From positions 27,729-91,728 of the forward strand of contig JAFLVM010000002.1 in assembly GCA_022508305.1 (NCBI GenBank): a stretch of 64,000 nt of DNA, in the 5' to 3' direction. This DNA comes from Clostridiales bacterium. Lineage in GTDB: Bacteria; Bacillota; Clostridia; Christensenellales; CAG-314. Both the position numbers and the translations under genes were made by a program. The notes beneath the pieces are model-generated. The model had not been told where the DNA came from. It searched no databases and saw only the letters and a program-made list of their open reading frames with translations. Shown here piece after piece: positions 54,789 to 62,775 of the stretch (position 1 is the stretch's first letter; each line of letters opens with the position of its first letter).

Positions 54789-55934
54789 ATGCCAGTAAAA
54801 GACTACTACAGCATTCTCGGCGTGGACAAGAACGCCACGCAGGATGAGATAAAATCGGCGTACCGTAAGCTTGCCAAGCAATATCACCCCGACTTGCACC
54901 CCGGTGACAACGCCGCAGCGGAAAAGTTTAAGGAAGTCAACGAAGCGTATTCAGTGGTTGGCGATCCCGACAAGCGCGGCAAGTACGACCGTGGCGAAAC
55001 GGACATGAACGGCGGCGCAGGCTTCAACCCGTTTGGAGGCGGCGCGGGCGGCTTTACCGCAACGGGCTTTGACGACATTTTCGACATGTTCAGCGACGCG
55101 TTTGGCTTTGGCGGGTCTTCGCGTAGGCGCAGAACGCAAGTAAACGTCGGCAGCGACATCACCTACAAGCTGGAACTCAGTTTTATGGAAAGTGTGCTCG
55201 GTTGCAAGCGGCCAATATCCTTTACTCGCGTAGAGAAGTGCCCAACCTGCGGTGGTACGGGCGCTAAGTCCGAAGCTCACATGCGTACGTGTGACAAGTG
55301 CGGCGGTAGCGGACAGATTCGACACGTTCAAAACACGATTTTCGGTCAACAGGTAAGCGTAGGCGTTTGCGACAAATGCGGCGGCACGGGCAAAGTGGTT
55401 ACGGAAAGCTGCAAAACCTGCAACGGCAAACGCGTAATCAACAAAAGCAAGGTCATCAACGTCAACATACCTGCGGGCGTGGAAAACGGCTCTATTTTGC
55501 AGCTTGCGGGAGAGGGCAACGCGCCTAAAAGCGGAACAGGACGTAACGGCAATCTGCTACTGGAAATTTCCGTCAAACCCAGCGCCATTTTCCGTCGCGA
55601 CGGTTTCAATTTGTACGTAACTGTGCCGGTAAGCTTCTTGACAGCGGTGTGTGGCGGACAGATAGAAATCCCCGCTCCCGACGGCGTGTTCATTCACAAC
55701 CTTGCGGAAGGTACCCCCAACGGCGAAGTTTTGCGCTTCCGTGGCAAGGGTATCAAGACGGCAAGAGGAGTTACGGGCGATTTGTTCGTAACGGTGAGCG
55801 TTGAAGTACCCAAGGGAATCACCCGCGGGCAAAAGAAAGCGCTTGAACAGTTCGAAAACGACTGTTCTATCAAGAACTACGCCAAAAAGAAAGCCTATCT
55901 TGACGAAATAGCCAAGCTATACGAAAATAAGTAA
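54789..55934 (+). CDS. dnaJ: Chaperone DnaJ (Hsp40)
   Basis: 381 residues. J domain with YHPDLHPGDN, a Gly/Phe-rich segment, four CxxCxGxG-type zinc repeats (CPTCGGTG, CDKCGGSG, CDKCGGTG, CKTCNGKR) and the C-terminal substrate domains. It stimulates DnaK ATPase. The last repeat is CNGK rather than CxGxG. It starts 20 nt after dnaK; no strong Shine-Dalgarno. Confidence 0.97.
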   Translation: MPVKDYYSILGVDKNATQDEIKSAYRKLAKQYHPDLHPGDNAAAEKFKEVNEAYSVVGDPDKRGKYDRGETDMNGGAGFNPFGGGAGGFTATGFDDIFDMFSDAFGFGGSSRRRRTQVNVGSDITYKLELSFMESVLGCKRPISFTRVEKCPTCGGTGAKSEAHMRTCDKCGGSGQIRHVQNTIFGQQVSVGVCDKCGGTGKVVTESCKTCNGKRVINKSKVINVNIPAGVENGSILQLAGEGNAPKSGTGRNGNLLLEISVKPSAIFRRDGFNLYVTVPVSFLTAVCGGQIEIPAPDGVFIHNLAEGTPNGEVLRFRGKGIKTARGVTGDLFVTVSVEVPKGITRGQKKALEQFENDCSIKNYAKKKAYLDEIAKLYENK

Positions 55935-55940
55935 CCTCAA

Positions 55941-55975
55941 AACCCTCGAATTTGCGAAATTTCGAGGGTTTTTTT
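55941..55975 (+). terminator. Terminator of the heat-shock operon
   Basis: AACCCTCGAA (55941-55950) pairs with TTCGAGGGTT (55961-55970), then T's. Confidence 0.92.
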
Positions 55976-56018
55976 ACTATTCTATCTTGTGGGCTTTCGC
56001 ATCTTATTTCGTAATTTC

Positions 56019-56044
56019 CTTTGCTTGCCTCATCGGCGAGGTGG
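56019..56044 (-). repeat. Intergenic repeat, family A, partial inverted copy
   Basis: On the minus strand CACCTCGCCGATGAGGCAAG matches the first 20 bases of the other two copies with few changes, then diverges. Confidence 0.5.
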
Positions 56045-56172
56045 TTTCACAATGTTTCATATTTGTGAAAAAAAAAGCTAAAAATTCTTTTTCAAAAAAA
56101 CCCCGTTTCCCGCTTTACAAATCGTGTACAAGGTGATACTCTATATTACAGACATAGTATGGAGAGCAAAAG

Positions 56173-56496
56173 ATGAAAGTAATATCAAGCGATTTGCTCC
56201 GCGGTCACATTGACACCTTTGTGTTGTCTGCCTTAATGACGGGTACAAAGTACGGCAATGAGATTCGCAAGTTTATCGCGAACAAGACCAACAATTTATA
56301 CGTTCCCAACGAACAGAGCCTGTACTCGGCGTATCACCGACTGGAGGACATGGAGTGCATCAAGGGCTACTGGGGCGAAAACGTCGGAGCAACGCGCAAG
56401 TACTACACGATTACGGAAAAGGGTCGCGCGCTGTACGAGGTGAACAAACGCGAGTGGGAAAACGCCAAAATGCTTATTGATATTCTAATCAAATAG
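56173..56496 (+). CDS. PadR-family transcriptional regulator
   Basis: 107 residues. LLRGHIDTFVLSALMTGTKYGNEI and the wing segment LYSAYHRLEDMECIKGYW followed by YYTITEKGRALYE are the PadR winged helix; the C-terminal dimerisation helix is short. No characteristic partner (DUF1700 or ABC exporter) is adjacent, so its target is unclear. GGAGAGC precedes the ATG. Confidence 0.93.
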   Translation: MKVISSDLLRGHIDTFVLSALMTGTKYGNEIRKFIANKTNNLYVPNEQSLYSAYHRLEDMECIKGYWGENVGATRKYYTITEKGRALYEVNKREWENAKMLIDILIK

Positions 56497-56545
56497 GCTG
56501 CCGTACAATTTACTAAAAAGAAGAATAGCCAAAACAGTATTAAAT

Positions 56546-57445
56546 ATGAAATTTAGCGAGATTGCCGTTTATACAACTTCGGAAACGTCGGAATTAGTTG
56601 CCTATTTCCTTCAAGAGGTTTGTATGGACGGCGTAAGTATTTTTGACAAAAATGACCTTTACACCAACCCTTCTTGGGACTACAAAGAGGAAGGAATTGA
56701 GCTACAGTACGACAGCGAAGTAGTGGTAAAAGGTTACTGCAACTTAGAGGACACTGACAGTGTTCTCGATTTTTTACGCCAAAATCTTGCGCATCTTACC
56801 GACGCGGGCAGTTTGAAGGTAGTTGTCAACGAGGTGGAAGGCAACGCTTGGGTGGACAAGTTCCGCGAGACCTTCCGCCCGATTGAAACGGACAAACTCG
56901 TCATATGCCCCGAATGGCAACAGGTGGAAACGTCCAAAACGGTATTTTTGATGGACAGCGGCGTTGCGTTCGGCACGGGACAGCACGAGACGACCTCGAT
57001 GTGCCTCGAATTTGCCGAAAATCTCAATTTGAGCGGCAAAACGGTGCTTGACGTAGGCTGCGGCAGTGGCATTCTCGGCTTGTGCGCTTTGCTACTTGGT
57101 GGAAAGCATGCGGAGCTAATTGACATTGACCCTCAGGCAACCGACGTAGCCAAACACAACGCGGAAATCAACGGACTTACACAACAATGCGTTATAAAGA
57201 CGGGCAACCTCACCGAGCAAACGAAGGGTAGGTTCGACGTCGTGTTCGCCAACCTCACTGCGGACGTTTTGGAACTGTTACACGCAGATATTTCCAAGGT
57301 TGTAAATCGTGGCACAGTCGCAGTTCTTTCAGGTATACTGGACGTCAAACTTGACGGCGTACTTGCCACCTACTCCGATTTGTTCGAGGTGGTGGAAATC
57401 AAGCAAAAGGGCGAGTGGCGAGCGCTCCTGCTCAAAGCAAGATAA
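56546..57445 (+). CDS. prmA: Ribosomal protein L11 methyltransferase
   Basis: 299 residues. FGTGQHETTSMCLEFAENL and VLDVGCGSGILGLCALLLGG, then VFANLTADVLELLH, are diagnostic of PrmA, which methylates L11. No Shine-Dalgarno. The usual neighbour rsmE is missing between it and mtaB. Confidence 0.96.
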   Translation: MKFSEIAVYTTSETSELVAYFLQEVCMDGVSIFDKNDLYTNPSWDYKEEGIELQYDSEVVVKGYCNLEDTDSVLDFLRQNLAHLTDAGSLKVVVNEVEGNAWVDKFRETFRPIETDKLVICPEWQQVETSKTVFLMDSGVAFGTGQHETTSMCLEFAENLNLSGKTVLDVGCGSGILGLCALLLGGKHAELIDIDPQATDVAKHNAEINGLTQQCVIKTGNLTEQTKGRFDVVFANLTADVLELLHADISKVVNRGTVAVLSGILDVKLDGVLATYSDLFEVVEIKQKGEWRALLLKAR

Positions 57446-57463
57446 AGGTAGTTGAACCAAGGC

Positions 57464-57481
57464 TCCCCTGTGTAAGGGGCT
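57464..57481 (+). repeat. Short hairpin shared with the glyQS terminator
   Basis: GCTCCCCTGTGTAAGGGGC repeats the stem-loop found at 18979-18999 with one change, but no T-run follows. Confidence 0.5.
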
Positions 57482-57501
57482 GTAAATTCTTACATTAGAC
57501 A

Positions 57502-58740
57502 ATGATTATTTCGGTATTTACATTAGGTTGCAAGACCAATCTATACGAAAGCGGACAAATAATTTCCGCGCTAAAGGAAGCAGGACACGAGGCTTTTCAC
57601 GGACTGAAACAAGCCGACGTGTTCGTGCTCAACACCTGCGCGGTAACGGGCGAGGCGGAGAAGAAATCTCGCCAAGCCATTGCCCGCGCACGCAAGCTAA
57701 ATCCTGCTTGCAGTATCTTGGTAGTGGGTTGCGCCGCCGAGAAGAATGCCGAACAGTTTAGAAACATACCCAACGTTACTTTCGTCAAGGGCGTTGCCAA
57801 CAAGACGGAAATAGTTAAAGAAATTGAGCGCGTAGGCGTAAGCGTTGAGCAACTTCCCTCGGTGTACGCCGAAACGGGTTTTGCCACGCAGGAACGTACT
57901 CGCGCGTTTGTCAAGATTCAAGACGGATGCAACAATTTTTGCAGCTACTGTATCGTACCGTATCTTCGCGGTCGCAGCCGTTCAAGACTGTTAAAGGACG
58001 TAGTTAGCGAGGTTAAACAGGCTAACTCTGCCGAAACAGTGCTTATTGGTATTGACATATCTCAGTACGGCAAGGACACCGGTGAAAGTCTGCCCGCGCT
58101 GTTTGATGCTTTGCAAGGCGTAAACACCCGCATTCGTTTGGGCAGTCTTGAGGCGCGAGTCGTGACGGACGAACTGCTTGAAAGTTTAACTAAAATAAAC
58201 TTCTGTCCGCATTTCCACTTGTCGTTGCAGTCGGGCTGCGACAGCGTGTTGCAACGAATGAACCGCAAGTACACAACGGATGAGTACTACGAGGCTGTAC
58301 AAAAAATTCGCAAATATTTCCCAACAGCTGCAATCACGACGGACGTTATCGTGGGCTTCTGCGGTGAAACGGAGGAGGAATTTGAAGTTACAAGAGCGTT
58401 CGTCGAAAAGGTAGGTTTTGCTGACGTTCACGTATTTCCCTATTCGCCTCGCGAGGGTACTGTGGCAGTCAAGTGGCAGGACACCGACAGCGCAACGAAA
58501 ACTCACCGCGCGGAAGTCTTGGGCGAAATAAAACAACAGTTGAAAAACAGGTTTGCCGCAAGCTTTTGCGGTACTGTACAGGAAATTCTCTGCGAACGCA
58601 AACGTAACGGTTATTGGGAAGGTTACACAAAAGAGTATTTACGTGTCTACTTCACAGGCAAAGCAAAAGTTGGCGAAGTGGTAAACGTAAAAGTAATCGA
58701 ACCGTATCTCGACGGAGCAAAAGGCGTAGTGGCAGATTAG
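57502..58740 (+). CDS. mtaB: tRNA t6A37 methylthiotransferase MtaB
   Basis: 412 residues. The N-terminal FTLGCKTNLYES, NTCAVTGEAEKKSRQ and VVGCAAEKN give the first cluster's Cys residues; the radical SAM motif is CNNFCSYCIVPYLRGRSRS (CX3CX2C) near residue 145. It lacks an obvious TRAM motif but has the C-terminal extension. It converts t6A to ms2t6A in tRNAs. No clear Shine-Dalgarno. Confidence 0.96.
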   Translation: MIISVFTLGCKTNLYESGQIISALKEAGHEAFHGLKQADVFVLNTCAVTGEAEKKSRQAIARARKLNPACSILVVGCAAEKNAEQFRNIPNVTFVKGVANKTEIVKEIERVGVSVEQLPSVYAETGFATQERTRAFVKIQDGCNNFCSYCIVPYLRGRSRSRLLKDVVSEVKQANSAETVLIGIDISQYGKDTGESLPALFDALQGVNTRIRLGSLEARVVTDELLESLTKINFCPHFHLSLQSGCDSVLQRMNRKYTTDEYYEAVQKIRKYFPTAAITTDVIVGFCGETEEEFEVTRAFVEKVGFADVHVFPYSPREGTVAVKWQDTDSATKTHRAEVLGEIKQQLKNRFAASFCGTVQEILCERKRNGYWEGYTKEYLRVYFTGKAKVGEVVNVKVIEPYLDGAKGVVAD

Positions 58741-58827
58741 TTTTTGACAAAACCGACCGTAAAATCAGATGTAAAAGTGTACATATATACATGTACGAAT
58801 TAAACTCACAATTTAAGGAGAAAATCA

Positions 58828-59229
58828 ATGAACGATTGCATATTCTGTAAAATAGTAAAGGGCGAGATTCCAAGCTACAAAATTTACGAGGACGACAAGG
58901 TGTACGCCTTCCTCGACATTGCATGCGACGCTGTAGGACACACGCTCGTAATACCGAAAAAGCACTTTACGAACGTACTTGACTGCGACAAGGAGTATCT
59001 TGACGCGGTGATAGAGGCAGTTCAAAAGATTTCCAACCATTATGTTGCAAATTGCGGCTATGACGGGGTAAACGTGCTGAATGCAAGCGGCGCTTCGGCA
59101 GAGCAGACAGTATTCCACCTGCATTTCCACGTTGTTCCGAGAAAAAACGGCGACGGCTTGCACATGTGGCCGCTCACAGGCAAGCAGGAACTGAATTTGC
59201 AGGAAATTGCCCGTAAACTCGCGCTGTAA
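58828..59229 (+). CDS. HIT family protein
   Basis: 133 residues. CIFCKIVKGEIPSYKIYEDD opens it, and the histidine triad is HLHFHVVPR near residue 93. It is an Hint-type nucleotide phosphoramidase or hydrolase with a likely zinc site. AAGGAG precedes the ATG. Confidence 0.96.
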   Translation: MNDCIFCKIVKGEIPSYKIYEDDKVYAFLDIACDAVGHTLVIPKKHFTNVLDCDKEYLDAVIEAVQKISNHYVANCGYDGVNVLNASGASAEQTVFHLHFHVVPRKNGDGLHMWPLTGKQELNLQEIARKLAL

Positions 59230-59311
59230 ATTCGCCGCAAATTTTGGCAGCTGTCGAAATCGTGAGACGGCGCGGAACGTCAATTTCTCTACTTAATTTA
59301 TCATCAAATAA

Positions 59312-59340
59312 TTGACAATCTTTTCAACCTGTGAGATAAT
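59312..59340 (+). promoter_or_regulatory. Promoter of rpsU
   Basis: TTGACA (59312-59317), 17 bp, GATAAT (59335-59340). Confidence 0.8.
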
Positions 59341-59387
59341 ACAACAGCACGAGAAAAACGGTGGTACCGAAAGGAGGCGAAAAAGGA

Positions 59388-59564
59388 ATGGCAACAATCA
59401 AAGTTGGCGAAAACGAAACGTTGGACAGCGCATTGCGCCGTTTCAAGAGACGTTGTGCCCGCGACGGTATCATTGGCGACCTTCGCAAGAAGGAACAGTA
59501 CGAAAAGCCCAGCGTAAGACGCAAGAAGAAGGCTGAAGCCGCGCGCAAACGCAGCAGAATGTAA
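59388..59564 (+). CDS. rpsU: 30S ribosomal protein S21
   Basis: 58 residues, the typical length. [20 protein letters not shown] at the start and a Lys/Arg-rich C-terminus are characteristic. The ATG at 59388 follows AAAAGGA; the frame extends nine codons further upstream without support, through another purine-rich stretch. Confidence 0.96.
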   Translation: MATIKVGENETLDSALRRFKRRCARDGIIGDLRKKEQYEKPSVRRKKKAEAARKRSRM

Positions 59565-59595
59565 TTACAAAAGATTTTTGAAGTACGACAGACAA

Positions 59596-59632
59596 AAACT
59601 GCTTACCCAACGAGGTAGGCAGTTTGTATTTT
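59596..59632 (+). terminator. Terminator of rpsU
   Basis: AAACTGC-TTACC pairs with GGTAG-GCAGTTT, followed by a T-rich tract. Confidence 0.85.
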
Positions 59633-59689
59633 CCGAAGTTTTTTCGACAAATATTTATACAATATGTCAAAGTTAGCACGGAGGAACAA

Positions 59690-60070
59690 ATGTCTACTTT
59701 CAAAGAATACGCCAAACGCGCCAAAGAGCGCATGAAGAGTGGCTTTTGGGAACAAGCCAAACAAGAAATTCAAACGGAAAAGCAGGTTGCGGCAACGTTG
59801 GGTCTCAACACGAGGCAAGTGGGCGAAGAGGAACGTCGCAAGCTTCAACGCAAAATTTACGATTACGACGGCTTTTGCGAGGAGCAAGAATTTTACGCCA
59901 AGGTGGAGGAAATCCTGAATAGCGACGAGCTGATCAGTAACCCAATTATGCGTCTTGCCGACCAAGAATACATGGAAAGGCTAACTCCTGCCGAGAAACA
60001 GGTGTACATTTCGAAAATCGCCACTAAATATCGCGAAGCGGTGGACAAGTATAAAAGACTAAGAAGTTGA
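59690..60070 (+). CDS. Hypothetical charged protein
   Basis: 126 residues, mostly helical and highly charged (FKEYAKRAKERMKSGFWEQAKQE), with one Cys and no membrane segment. It occupies the place where YqeY is often found after rpsU, but the sequence does not match YqeY. GGAGG precedes the ATG at 59690. Middle segment DEEERRKLQRKIYDYDGF-like spacing suggests a helical bundle. Function unknown. Confidence 0.75.
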   Translation: MSTFKEYAKRAKERMKSGFWEQAKQEIQTEKQVAATLGLNTRQVGEEERRKLQRKIYDYDGFCEEQEFYAKVEEILNSDELISNPIMRLADQEYMERLTPAEKQVYISKIATKYREAVDKYKRLRS

Positions 60071-60077
60071 TGACATT

Positions 60078-60105
60078 CCTCCCTTACGTAGGGAGGATTT
60101 TTTAT
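60078..60105 (+). terminator. Terminator after the hypothetical protein
   Basis: CCTCCC (60078-60083) and GGGAGG (60091-60096), then a T-run. Confidence 0.85.
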
Positions 60106-60157
60106 ATTTCGCTTATCTGAATTTATGTAGGCATTGTTTATTTAATCTTATCAATAT

Positions 60158-60186
60158 TTGCATTTTATCTATTCTTATGTTAAAAT
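60158..60186 (+). promoter_or_regulatory. Promoter of recX
   Basis: TTGCAT (60158-60163), 17 bp, TAAAAT (60181-60186). Confidence 0.6.
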
Positions 60187-60228
60187 TGTGTCGATAAAAT
60201 AATCACACTCCACCCACAAGGACTTGCT

Positions 60229-60846
60229 ATGCCCAAGATTACCGACATGCAAATTCAAAAGAACAACAAAACTCGCGCCAACGTGTTTATCGACGGCGAG
60301 TTTGCTTTTGCTTTGGAAATGTTCACGGTAATGAAGTTGGGGCTAAAAATCGGTCAAGAGGTGTCTGAAGAAAAGCTCAGCGAGGCAATGCTGGACAGTG
60401 AAAAGTCCGTTGCATTCGAGCGCGCAATCGACTACCTCGGTCGCGGCATGAAGACGGTCAAGCAGCTTAAAGACTATCTCGTTAAGAAATCCTACCCGCC
60501 CGAAGTGGTGGAACACGTTGTCAACCGCCTTAAGGACTACCGCTATTTGGACGACGAAGCCTATGCCAAAATGTACGTCGAGCATAACAGCGCAACCAAG
60601 GGCGAACGCCGCTTGAAACAGGAGCTGGTGCAAAAGGGCATTTCCGTAAGCTTAGCCGAAGAGTATTCCGTAGTAGACGAGGAAAAATCACTCGAAAACG
60701 CCCGTCACCTTGCGGAAAAGTATATGAAAAACAAGCCTCGCGACCTCAAAACCTTGCAAAAACTGCAACGCTACCTTGTGGGGCGCGGTTACGACTTCGA
60801 CGTAGTTAATTCAGTTACCCGCTCTTACCGCTTTGACGAGGAGTAG
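60229..60846 (+). CDS. recX: RecX regulatory protein
   Basis: 205 residues of repeated three-helix units. ERAIDYLGRGMKTVKQLKDYLVKKSYPPEVVEHVVNRLKDY and RRLKQELVQKGIS are the RecX tandem-repeat signatures. RecX modulates RecA filament activity; recA is not in the window. ACAAGGA precedes the ATG. Confidence 0.93.
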   Translation: MPKITDMQIQKNNKTRANVFIDGEFAFALEMFTVMKLGLKIGQEVSEEKLSEAMLDSEKSVAFERAIDYLGRGMKTVKQLKDYLVKKSYPPEVVEHVVNRLKDYRYLDDEAYAKMYVEHNSATKGERRLKQELVQKGISVSLAEEYSVVDEEKSLENARHLAEKYMKNKPRDLKTLQKLQRYLVGRGYDFDVVNSVTRSYRFDEE

Positions 60847-60934
60847 ACCGACTCTACGGGATTAAAAATCGCAGTTATCTAATATGCAATTTTTCACATA
60901 TAATAATTATAGAGAAATTATTTTCCCAAAGCTA

Positions 60935-60963
60935 TTGACACCCCAAAACGACTATGCTACAAT
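60935..60963 (+). promoter_or_regulatory. Promoter of the leader peptide and Cys-rich lipoprotein
   Basis: TTGACA (60935-60940), 17 bp, TACAAT (60958-60963). Between recX and this promoter only an AT-rich weak hairpin is seen. Confidence 0.85.
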
Positions 60964-61015
60964 AAATGTAGAAATTTGTCGCACCAGTTTATAACGATTT
61001 AGCGAGGGATAATCT

Positions 61016-61096
61016 GTGACTAAAACACTTACAATAACTCACACTTATTTAACGCAATGCTGTACCTGTGACGAATTGAACAGTTTTGTAATTTAA
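61016..61096 (+). CDS. 26-residue leader peptide with clustered Cys codons
   Basis: A GTG-initiated frame with GAGGGA seven bases upstream. It opens with Thr-rich residues (TKTLTITHTYLT) and then has QCCTCDE: three Cys codons at 61058, 61061 and 61067. The stop overlaps the 5' arm of a terminator. This is the arrangement of a ribosome-mediated attenuator, and the gene behind the terminator encodes a strikingly Cys-rich protein. The alternative is that it is a free peptide or a non-coding leader. Confidence 0.55.
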   Translation: MTKTLTITHTYLTQCCTCDELNSFVI

Positions 61097-61138
61097 GCGC
61101 CGCAAATTCTTCGGTTAGAAGTACGTTGCGCTTTTTTT
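61095..61138 (+). terminator. Terminator between leader peptide and lipoprotein (attenuator)
   Basis: AAGCGC (61095-61100) pairs with GCGCTT (61128-61133), with an inner TTCT/AGAA hairpin, followed by seven T's; the lipoprotein's ribosome-binding site comes 20 nt later. Confidence 0.8.
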
Positions 61139-61171
61139 AATTTAAAAATTTTTATAAGGAGAAACAAAACA

Positions 61172-62659
61172 ATGACAAAAACAAAGAAAATTGTAGCTCT
61201 TTTGGTTGTTGTAGCAATGTTGTTCACGTTCGTTGCAGCTATTGCAGCTTGCGCTGAACCTCACGAGTGCGGACACGTATGTGAAACTTGCCACAAGTGC
61301 ACGGACGCAACCTGCGAGGACAAAGTTTGCGCAGAAAAGTGCGAAGGTCACGGTAGCGAAACAACTCACACCTGCAAACACGTTTGCGCAACTTGCGGAA
61401 AATGCACAGACACAGCTTGCCAAGATACAGCTTGCGCTCAAAAGTGCCCCGGTCACCAACAACAAGGTGGCTCTCACGAATGCAAACACGTTTGTAGCGT
61501 ATGCAACAAGTGCCAAGACACGTGTACCGACTCCGCTTGCGCTCAAAAATGCGAAACAACCTGCCCCGGCAATCCCGACTATGACGACGGCAAAGGCAAC
61601 CCCGCGCACGTTAAAGACAAGGGAATTGACGATTTGGTAGATAATCCTCCCGCAAATCTCACGGCTATCTACGAAGTAATTGGTATTTGGGTTCCCACCG
61701 GAAATGACAGCGACCAATACGGTAACGGTAAGCTTATTGACAAGAGCTCGGGCAAAGAACTGGTAATTTACGGTATGGCTCCCACGGAAGATGCATTCTC
61801 ATACAACAGCGATACCGGTGTTTATGCATTTACCAATCCCAAAGCTTTCCAAAGCATAAAGGATCAATTTGCAGCAGGCGATGAAATTAAGCTTGGCGTG
61901 GCTTATAGCTCACAATACAAGAACTACTATTCTTACTTCATTTCGAGAGAAGAAGTTTCTGCAAATATCCTGTACGAAGCAACCTTGACGTTTGATAACG
62001 AGAAAGGTTCTGCATCTCTTTCTAAAACTTCCGGTCTCGTTTACGGTGAAGAAGTAACCATCACAGCTACTCCTGCGGCAAACTTCAAGATTGGTACAGT
62101 AAAATTCAACGGTGTTGAAATTAACAAAACCGGTGAAGATTACAAATTCAAAACAGTCGTGGGTAAAAACGAAGTAGAAGTTAATTTCGCTCCGGAAAAC
62201 GAAAAAACACTCAAAACACTGGTTATTGACTTGACTAGCACTGCTAGCGGTATCGTTGCAAAAGCTGACGTATCTACAACTGAAGTTAAAGAAACAGTTA
62301 TAAATGGTATTACGCTTAAATATCTCAACTGCCACCAAAACAGCGGTTATGCGATGTTTAACACAGCCAATTCATGGCTTGCGAATGATACACCTATCAA
62401 CGGTACTATTGTCAAGGTCGAAATTGCAATCAATACTGGCTCAAGCGGAAGTGCAGTATACTATATAACAATTGGCACTGAAAAAATATTAGAAACAAAA
62501 ACGACTGGCGCTACCGCTACTCAGACAGGATTAGGAACAACTAATAGTTTGGTCGCAGAAGTTAGCGAACAAAACGGTGGTTCTTACTTTAACGTTTCAC
62601 AGTCAAGTAGTAAAAACGGTCAAATCAAAACAATCACCGTTTCTTACTACGAGGCATAA
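61172..62659 (+). CDS. Cys-rich repeat lipoprotein with OB-fold-like and beta-sandwich domains
   Basis: 495 residues. The signal peptide ends in lipobox IAAC near residue 27. Three tandem Cys-rich repeats of about 35 residues follow (pattern HxCxHVCxxCxKCxDxxC, then CAxKC), residues 30-135; this part could bind metal or be disulfide-bonded. Then an OB-fold-like domain (AIYEVIGIWVPTG, GKLIDKSSGKELVIYG), a short beta module near residue 270 and a C-terminal beta-sandwich ending VSYYEA. AAGGAG precedes the ATG. Its repeats 2-3 are nearly identical in DNA to the convergent neighbour. Function unknown. Confidence 0.8.
   Translation: MTKTKKIVALLVVVAMLFTFVAAIAACAEPHECGHVCETCHKCTDATCEDKVCAEKCEGHGSETTHTCKHVCATCGKCTDTACQDTACAQKCPGHQQQGGSHECKHVCSVCNKCQDTCTDSACAQKCETTCPGNPDYDDGKGNPAHVKDKGIDDLVDNPPANLTAIYEVIGIWVPTGNDSDQYGNGKLIDKSSGKELVIYGMAPTEDAFSYNSDTGVYAFTNPKAFQSIKDQFAAGDEIKLGVAYSSQYKNYYSYFISREEVSANILYEATLTFDNEKGSASLSKTSGLVYGEEVTITATPAANFKIGTVKFNGVEINKTGEDYKFKTVVGKNEVEVNFAPENEKTLKTLVIDLTSTASGIVAKADVSTTEVKETVINGITLKYLNCHQNSGYAMFNTANSWLANDTPINGTIVKVEIAINTGSSGSAVYYITIGTEKILETKTTGATATQTGLGTTNSLVAEVSEQNGGSYFNVSQSSSKNGQIKTITVSYYEA
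61369..61596 (+). repeat. Inverted near-identical module, left copy
   Basis: 228 bp coding for Cys-rich repeats 2 and 3, matching the reverse complement of 63773-64000 with four mismatches by direct comparison. The right copy is cut by the window edge, so the true repeat may be longer. Confidence 0.95.
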
Positions 62660-62718
62660 AGTTAGTAATTAAATATACAAATCACTAACGTATAGTTGAC
62701 CGTACAACTAAAGAAAAA

Positions 62719-62750
62719 AAAGGACTTGGGAATTTCCCAAGTCCTTTGTA
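62719..62750. terminator. Bidirectional terminator between convergent paralogues
   Basis: AAAGGACTTGGGAA (62719-62732) pairs with TTCCCAAGTCCTTT (62734-62747); A-run on one side, T-rich on the other. Confidence 0.9.
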
Positions 62751-62775
62751 TTTTGACTGTTTGATTGCCTATTGA

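Noticed and set aside
61239-61640. Alternative plus-strand frame overlapping the Cys-rich lipoprotein
   Set aside because: Shifted reading of a repetitive Cys-codon tract, without a start signal; the lipobox frame is clearly the real one.
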